DNA from: Planctomycetota bacterium
GTDB taxonomy: Bacteria > Planctomycetota > Planctomycetia > Pirellulales > Pirellulaceae
Direction of reading: 5' to 3'
DNA: 45,023 nt
Assembly (NCBI GenBank): GCA_029259935.1
Contig: JAJDEH010000460.1
Location: 1-45,023, forward strand
The notes under the pieces were generated by a model that had not been told where the DNA came from, searched no databases, and was given only the letters and a program-made list of their open reading frames with translations. Shown one piece after another: positions 40,755 to 45,023 of the stretch. Made by a program: the position numbers and the translations under genes. Within the stretch, counting starts at the first letter, position 1; every line of letters starts with the position of its first letter.

Positions 40755-40770
40755 CGGCATTGTAATTGCT
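40755..40770 (+). promoter_or_regulatory. Sigma-54-type promoter for the Lon-like protease
   Basis: CGGCATTGTAATTGCT fits GG-N10-GC with TTGC. The predicted start near 40781 gives a 59-nt leader. Confidence 0.6.
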
Positions 40771-40839
40771 CCAAGTCTAGATACGGTCATTGACAGCCGC
40801 CGGCTGTCATCTTCGTTGGGCGGAATTTGTGAAAGGAAA

Positions 40840-43257
40840 ATGATGGATGCCGTGAGCCCACTCGATGTCCAATCGCTTTGCTGGCGCTGTGATCCAAATC
40901 AATTTTCCTTCCAAACCACGGATGAGTTGCCCGATTGCGACGAAATCCTCGGACAGGCCCGCGCTCTGGACGCCGTCGAATTTGGCATTGGCATTCGGCA
41001 CGACGGCTACAATTTGTTCGTGCTCGGTCCGTCCGGGACGGGAAAGCGCACGGTCGTCCGGCAGTTCCTGCAACGGCGGGCCGCCGACGAAGCAGTTCCG
41101 CCTGACTGGTGTTACGTGCAAAACTTCGATCGGTCTCATCAGCCAAAAGCACTGCAGTTGCCCGCGGGGCGCGGCAAGCAATTGCAGGCCGACATGGAGA
41201 ATTTGATCGACGATCTGCGCGCCGCAATCCCAGCCGCATTGGAAGCGGAAGAGCATCAACATCGGGTCAACGAAATCAACCAAGCGGCGAAGGAGCAGCA
41301 AGAGCAAGCCTTGCAGCGAATCCACGAAGAAGCTCAGACCCAAGATGTTCAACTCATTCGCACACCGGCCGGCTTCGCCCTTGCGCCGGTTCGCGAGGGG
41401 CAGGTACTCAGCCCCGAGGAATTTGAAAAGCTGCCCGAAGAAGAACAGAATCGCATCGAAACCAGCGTGCAGTCTCTTCAAGAAGAGCTGCGGCAGGTTG
41501 TGGAACAGGTCCCCAACTGGCGTAAGGAAGCGCGTCACAAAGTTAAGGAGCTAAATCGCGAGGTAACTCACTTCGCGATCAAGAACTCACTCGAACAAGT
41601 GACCGAGCGATACCGAGACCTGCCGCATGTGCTGGAGTATTTAGAGGCACTTGAACGGGATATCGTCGAAAACGCCGACGAGTTTCATCCTCAGGAAGAT
41701 GAACCGTCTTTACTGCTTGGAATCCAACCCTCGGAGGGTGATTCGGTTCAGCAATACCAGGTCAATGTGTTGGTCGACAACGGCGATGCGACCGGCGCGC
41801 CCGTCATCTACGAAGATCATCCCAACTTTCAAAATCTGCTGGGGCGTGTGGAACACAAGGCGCACTTGGGAACCTTGTCCACCGACTTCACACTGGTCAA
41901 GGCGGGTGCCTTGCATCGGGCCAATGGCGGCTATCTGGTTATCGACGCCCTGAAAATGCTCCAGCAGCCGTTCGCCTGGGAAGGGCTGAAACGTTGTCTA
42001 ACTTCGGGCAGCGTGAAGATTGAATCGCTGGCCGAATCGCTCAGCTTGGTCAGCACGGTCTCCTTGGAACCGGAACCGATCCCGCTGGACGTGAAAGTCG
42101 TGCTGTTGGGCGAGCGGTTGCTGTATTATTTGCTCTATCAACACGATGTCGATTTTGCCGAACTCTTCAAAGTCGCCGCGGATTTTGAAGATGAAATGGA
42201 TCGGAACACGGAAAACTGCCAGCTCTACGCCCGCTTCGTGGGTACGCTGGCTCGCCGTCAAGAAGATGGGCCGCTCGACCCCGCGGCGGTCGCGCGGGTG
42301 ATCGAACACAGCGCGCGCGAGGCCAACGACGCCGAGAAACTGACGACCCACATGCGGACCATCGCGAACCTGCTCCGGGAATCGCACTATTGGGCCAAAC
42401 AAGACGATTCCGCCGTCGTCAGCGCTCGCCACGTGGAACGAGCTATCGACAAGCAGATCTACCGGGCTGGTCGGATTCGAGAAAAGATTCAGGAAGAGAT
42501 TGAGCGAGGAACCTTGCTGATCGACACCAGCGGCCAGCAGGTCGGACAGATCAATGGGCTGTCCGTAATCGACCTGGGCAACTACTCGTTCGGCCGTCCC
42601 TCACGCATCACGGCCACGACGCGTCTGGGCAAGGGCGAACTGATCGACATTGAACGCGAGGTCGAGCTTGGCGGGGCGATTCATTCCAAGGGCGTGTTGA
42701 TTCTGTCTTCGTTTCTGGCGGCTCGTTTTGCCCGGAATCATCCGCTGTCGCTTGCCGCGAGCCTCGTCTTCGAGCAATCCTACGGCATGATCGACGGCGA
42801 TAGTGCCTCGGTGGCCGAGTTGTGCGTTTTGCTGTCGTCGCTGGCCGACATTCCCTTGAAACAATCGCTGGCCGTTACTGGATCGGTCAACCAACTAGGA
42901 CAAGTTCAGCCGATTGGCGGGGTGAACCAGAAGATCGAAGGATTTTTTGATCTATGCAACGCGCGAGGCCTCACGGGAGAGCAGGGCGTGCTAATTCCGG
43001 CCACGAATGTGAAACATCTGATGCTGAGCCAACGTGTGCTCGATGCGGCGGCCGAAGGAAGATTTCATGTTTATCCGATCGAGACGATTGACCAAGCGGT
43101 CGCTTTGCTGACGGGCGTTACCGCCGGAGAGCGCGACGACGATGGGAAATATCCGTCAGAATCGGTGAACGGGCTTGTCGAAAAACGGTTGCTCGAGCTG
43201 TTTCACCTACGGCAGTCTTACGTGCATGAACAGAAACCGGAGTCTACAGGTGGCTGA
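40840..43257 (+). CDS. Lon-like ATP-dependent protease (AAA_32 type)
   Basis: An 805-aa protein starting at the ATG at 40840 (GAAAGGA). The P-loop LGPSGTGK is at residues 62-69. A long inserted coiled region rich in Glu and Gln (about 130-300) separates it from the remaining AAA segments (GTLSTDFTLVKAGALHRANGGYLVIDALKML). A Lon-type Ser-Lys protease domain lies at the C-terminus: DGDSASVAEL with Ser655, and PIGGVNQKIEGFF with Lys698. This Lon-related family lacks the classical N-domain and probably degrades specific substrates under stress. It is divergent from the site-2 protease. The USP gene begins inside its last codons. Confidence 0.92.
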   Translation: MMDAVSPLDVQSLCWRCDPNQFSFQTTDELPDCDEILGQARALDAVEFGIGIRHDGYNLFVLGPSGTGKRTVVRQFLQRRAADEAVPPDWCYVQNFDRSHQPKALQLPAGRGKQLQADMENLIDDLRAAIPAALEAEEHQHRVNEINQAAKEQQEQALQRIHEEAQTQDVQLIRTPAGFALAPVREGQVLSPEEFEKLPEEEQNRIETSVQSLQEELRQVVEQVPNWRKEARHKVKELNREVTHFAIKNSLEQVTERYRDLPHVLEYLEALERDIVENADEFHPQEDEPSLLLGIQPSEGDSVQQYQVNVLVDNGDATGAPVIYEDHPNFQNLLGRVEHKAHLGTLSTDFTLVKAGALHRANGGYLVIDALKMLQQPFAWEGLKRCLTSGSVKIESLAESLSLVSTVSLEPEPIPLDVKVVLLGERLLYYLLYQHDVDFAELFKVAADFEDEMDRNTENCQLYARFVGTLARRQEDGPLDPAAVARVIEHSAREANDAEKLTTHMRTIANLLRESHYWAKQDDSAVVSARHVERAIDKQIYRAGRIREKIQEEIERGTLLIDTSGQQVGQINGLSVIDLGNYSFGRPSRITATTRLGKGELIDIEREVELGGAIHSKGVLILSSFLAARFARNHPLSLAASLVFEQSYGMIDGDSASVAELCVLLSSLADIPLKQSLAVTGSVNQLGQVQPIGGVNQKIEGFFDLCNARGLTGEQGVLIPATNVKHLMLSQRVLDAAAEGRFHVYPIETIDQAVALLTGVTAGERDDDGKYPSESVNGLVEKRLLELFHLRQSYVHEQKPESTGG

Positions 43258-44044
43258 ATCTAGCGAAATCACCGCCCGGCGTATCTTGGTGGCCCTCGAC
43301 TCGTCGCCGCATGGGCTGGCCGCCCTGGACGCGGCCGTCAATCTTGCCGACCAATTGGAAGCCGAACTGCAGGGATTGTTCATCGAGGACGTCAACCTAC
43401 TGCGAGTGGCCGGGTTGCCGTTCACGCGTGAGTTCACCTTGTCGACCATGGGGCCGCGGCCATTGAATACCGACTCGATGGAACGAGCGCTGCGCGCCCA
43501 AGCCGAGCAACTCCGACGCTCTTTGGCGAGCAGCGCCGATCGGCTTCGCGTCCGCTGGTCGTTCCAAGTCACCCGCGGTCATATCACGCAGGCCAGCCTG
43601 GAGGCAGCGGCCGAGGCGGATTTCCTCCTGATGGGCCGCGACAACCCCAAGCCTCAACGCTCAGCTCCGCCGGCGCACGAAGAAGTGCGGCCTATCATGG
43701 TCGTTTACGATGGCTCGCAAGCCGCCCAGCGGAGCCTCAAGGCGGCCAGGAGCTTGGTGCGAAAAGGCGGAAACAAAATCGCGGTTCTAACCGTTGCCGA
43801 CGAAGCCGCAGTCGCCGAGCAACTCCGCCAGCAGTGTTTCGATTGGTTTCAGGGGCTGGGGGTCGAGCCCATCGTCGTTGAACACGGCGCGAACAACGGA
43901 GACCAAGCTGATGCTTTAGCGACCGCAGCCCGAGAATTGCATGCCAGCCTGCTGCTTATCAACCGAGACAACAGCCTTTTGAATGAGGAGACGATTGAGA
44001 GGCTCGTTAATGAACTCGATTGTCCCGTGGGGCTGGTGAGTTAA
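43250..44044 (+). CDS. Tandem-domain universal stress protein
   Basis: A protein of about 264 aa with two USP modules. The first (ITARRILVALDSSPHGLAALDAAV to TQASLEAAAEADFLLMGRD) is complete in outline. The second (VRPIMVVYDGSQAAQRSLKAA to LVNELDCPVGLVS) is shorter. The G-x-x-G ATP loop of single-domain USPs is not obvious, so it may bind a different ligand. The GTG at 43250 has GGAG 7 nt upstream and overlaps the protease stop (8 bp), implying coupling. An in-frame ATG at 43226 is an alternative without a ribosome site. It is probably co-transcribed with the Lon-like protease. Confidence 0.85.
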   Translation: MAESSEITARRILVALDSSPHGLAALDAAVNLADQLEAELQGLFIEDVNLLRVAGLPFTREFTLSTMGPRPLNTDSMERALRAQAEQLRRSLASSADRLRVRWSFQVTRGHITQASLEAAAEADFLLMGRDNPKPQRSAPPAHEEVRPIMVVYDGSQAAQRSLKAARSLVRKGGNKIAVLTVADEAAVAEQLRQQCFDWFQGLGVEPIVVEHGANNGDQADALATAARELHASLLLINRDNSLLNEETIERLVNELDCPVGLVS

Positions 44045-44084
44045 TCGCCTAGGATTACGGGGCGACCATGGGGTGGGCTTTCAT

Positions 44085-44097
44085 CCTGCCAGGCAGG
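44085..44097. terminator. Short hairpin between convergent genes
   Basis: CCTGCC-A-GGCAGG is a near-perfect palindrome in the gap between the USP gene and the STAS gene. No T-run follows on either strand, so termination is only a possibility. Confidence 0.3.
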
Positions 44098-44121
44098 TTC
44101 CAAACCCGCCTCTCCGTTCCC

Positions 44122-44544
44122 TCAGATTGTTTCGTCATCGCCAATGTTGTCATCGCCACTATTGTCGCCACTATTGTCATCGCCACTTACGGCCGCTAGT
44201 GCTTCATCCACTGATTCGCACCGCCGCCACAGCCGGTCGAGATTGCATGCCTTCAGGATTTCGAGTTCGTGGGGCGACACATGGCACACGGCCATGCGAC
44301 CGCCGCGGCGATTCACTTCTTGCCACAGCTTGAGGAAGAAGCTGATTGCCGAGGAACCCGAGTAGTCCACGTGTTCGAGGTTGATCACGACGCTATCGAT
44401 CCGTGTCAACTCGAACAACCGTAGTACATTCGCCGCCTCGTCGTCGATTTGAGAATAATCCAACTCGGCGAGATCCGTCAGCGGCGATACGACCAACGTG
44501 GTGCCGTTTCGACTTGTTTCTAGTAATCGCCGCGTGGTTGTCAT
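44122..44544 (-). CDS. STAS-domain protein (anti-sigma-factor-antagonist-like) with repetitive acidic tail
   Basis: A 140-aa protein from the ATG at 44544, after AAGGAGG. The STAS fold is TTLVVSPLTDLAELDYSQID, then RIDSVVINLEHVDYSGSSAISFFLKLWQEV, then GGRMAVCHVSPHELEILKACNLDRLW. The Ser in the DYSGSSA loop is where antagonists are phosphorylated. Such proteins control partner kinases or sigma factors. The tail is a repeated acidic run (SGDDNSGDNSGDDNIGDDE). A weak GG-N10-GC match (44596-44611, minus) would give a leader of about 41 nt. No partner kinase is present nearby. Confidence 0.85.
   Translation of the reverse strand: MTTTRRLLETSRNGTTLVVSPLTDLAELDYSQIDDEAANVLRLFELTRIDSVVINLEHVDYSGSSAISFFLKLWQEVNRRGGRMAVCHVSPHELEILKACNLDRLWRRCESVDEALAAVSGDDNSGDNSGDDNIGDDETI
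44132..44188. repeat. Short tandem repeats coding for the STAS protein tail
   Basis: 15-bp and 12-bp units (TGTCATCGCCACTAT and TGTCGCCACTAT) are repeated, giving the GDDNS-type tail. Such repeats change length easily without altering the frame. Confidence 0.7.
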
Positions 44545-44561
44545 GATTGGCCTCCTTTCAC

Positions 44562-45020
44562 TTAGGAGTCTTTCCTCCTCGTTCTTTCGTAGTATTGCTG
44601 ACATTCCGCCTCGCGGCCGCGAATGATGCGCTGGCCGCGCAGCTTGCCGTAGCAGGCGGTGATCGCCGTCCAGCGGCCATGATCGTGATCGTCATCGCGG
44701 TAGATCACCACCCAGTCGTGCGTCGTGCCCATCTCGTGGGCTCGCGCGGTATTCGAAAACAACGCCGTGTAATGCCGCCCCTCGCGCTCGGTGTGTAGGA
44801 TCGGCAGCCATGCTTCCGCGGTTGGATTGAAGCGGCGGGGGGCAATGCGGGGCAGCTTGTGCTGTTTGGCCAAGCGCCGATACTGGCTGTCGATATCGAG
44901 CAATTCGCCGATCGAGACGTCGGTGTCCGCATCCCGGTTCATCGGCGGTGGCACCGGCTGTTTACTTTGAAACCGACCCGCCAGCGATTCACGCACGGCC
45001 CGGATGCGTTTACGACCCAT
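44562..45020 (-). CDS. Hypothetical protein, possibly 5'-truncated at the window edge
   Basis: A frame of 152 residues starting at the ATG at 45018-45020, three bases from the window edge, so the real start may lie outside. Motifs VSIGELLDIDSQYRRLA, RIAPRRFNPTAEAWLPILH, HYTALFSNTARAHEMGTTHDWVVIYRDDD and GQRIIRGREAEC look like a conserved domain that I recall as the C-terminal part of helix-hairpin-helix DNA-binding proteins, but I am not certain. No catalytic residues are assigned. Its 3' end lies 18 bp before the STAS start. Confidence 0.6.
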   Translation of the reverse strand: MGRKRIRAVRESLAGRFQSKQPVPPPMNRDADTDVSIGELLDIDSQYRRLAKQHKLPRIAPRRFNPTAEAWLPILHTEREGRHYTALFSNTARAHEMGTTHDWVVIYRDDDHDHGRWTAITACYGKLRGQRIIRGREAECQQYYERTRRKDS

Positions 45021-45023
45021 GCC

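Overview
The window looks like part of a Planctomycetota chromosome, probably a Pirellulales-like lineage. This rests on family content read by eye, not a search: a Tat-exported Gfo/Idh/MocA oxidoreductase beside a secreted HEAT-repeat protein, several families I associate with planctomycetes (secreted SUMF1-like protein, beta-helix repeat protein, NfeD/slipin), moderate GC, and loosely packed genes on both strands.

Layout. 1-4054: a damaged csrA, the oxidoreductase and the HEAT protein. 4180-5815: an IS with its own terminal inverted repeats sitting in an older transposase remnant. 5816-19136: an amino-acid permease, then two copies of a PAC2 / NfeD / slipin module in opposite orientation. 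The left copy (7157-10222) has a frameshifted nfeD and a PAC2 stub, and the right copy (15779-19136) is intact. Between them lie a beta-propeller protein, a lipase stub, an HTH-citrate-synthase homologue and a three-gene operon of two methyltransferases plus DUF2332. 19137-25300: a stress-type stretch (His-rich coiled coil, SagB-type nitroreductase, two dodecins, CBS protein) full of gene stubs: DUF1614, DUF72 joined to a kinase-regulator (PSRP) tail, HtrA, nicotinate phosphoribosyltransferase, universal stress protein. 25867-30558: a serine recombinase, an unknown protein, a SUMF1-like protein and a 5'-truncated beta-helix protein. 30541-45020: pyruvate:ferredoxin oxidoreductase (alpha stub plus intact beta), glutamate dehydrogenase, stress and CBS proteins, a carbamate kinase / cyclic-DPG-synthase operon, a divergent site-2 protease / Lon-like protease pair, a tandem USP, a STAS protein and an edge gene.

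The main observation is that about fourteen sites fit the sigma-54 (-24/-12) consensus, GG-N10-GC in a TGGCAY...TTGC context. They lie in intergenic DNA, point at the next gene, and mostly predict leaders of about 30-80 nt. Four of the genes sit in two divergent pairs with both promoters present. The targets (PAC2, NfeD/slipin, dodecins, CBS, USP, Lon-like and site-2 proteases, the carbamate kinase operon) resemble the dormancy or oxygen-limitation gene sets of other bacteria. My inference is a sigma-54-controlled quiescence or anoxia regulon combining membrane quality control, proteolysis, flavin buffering and fermentative ATP generation. It appears to have been built by duplication and to be partly decaying. 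No sigma-54 activator gene is visible in the window.
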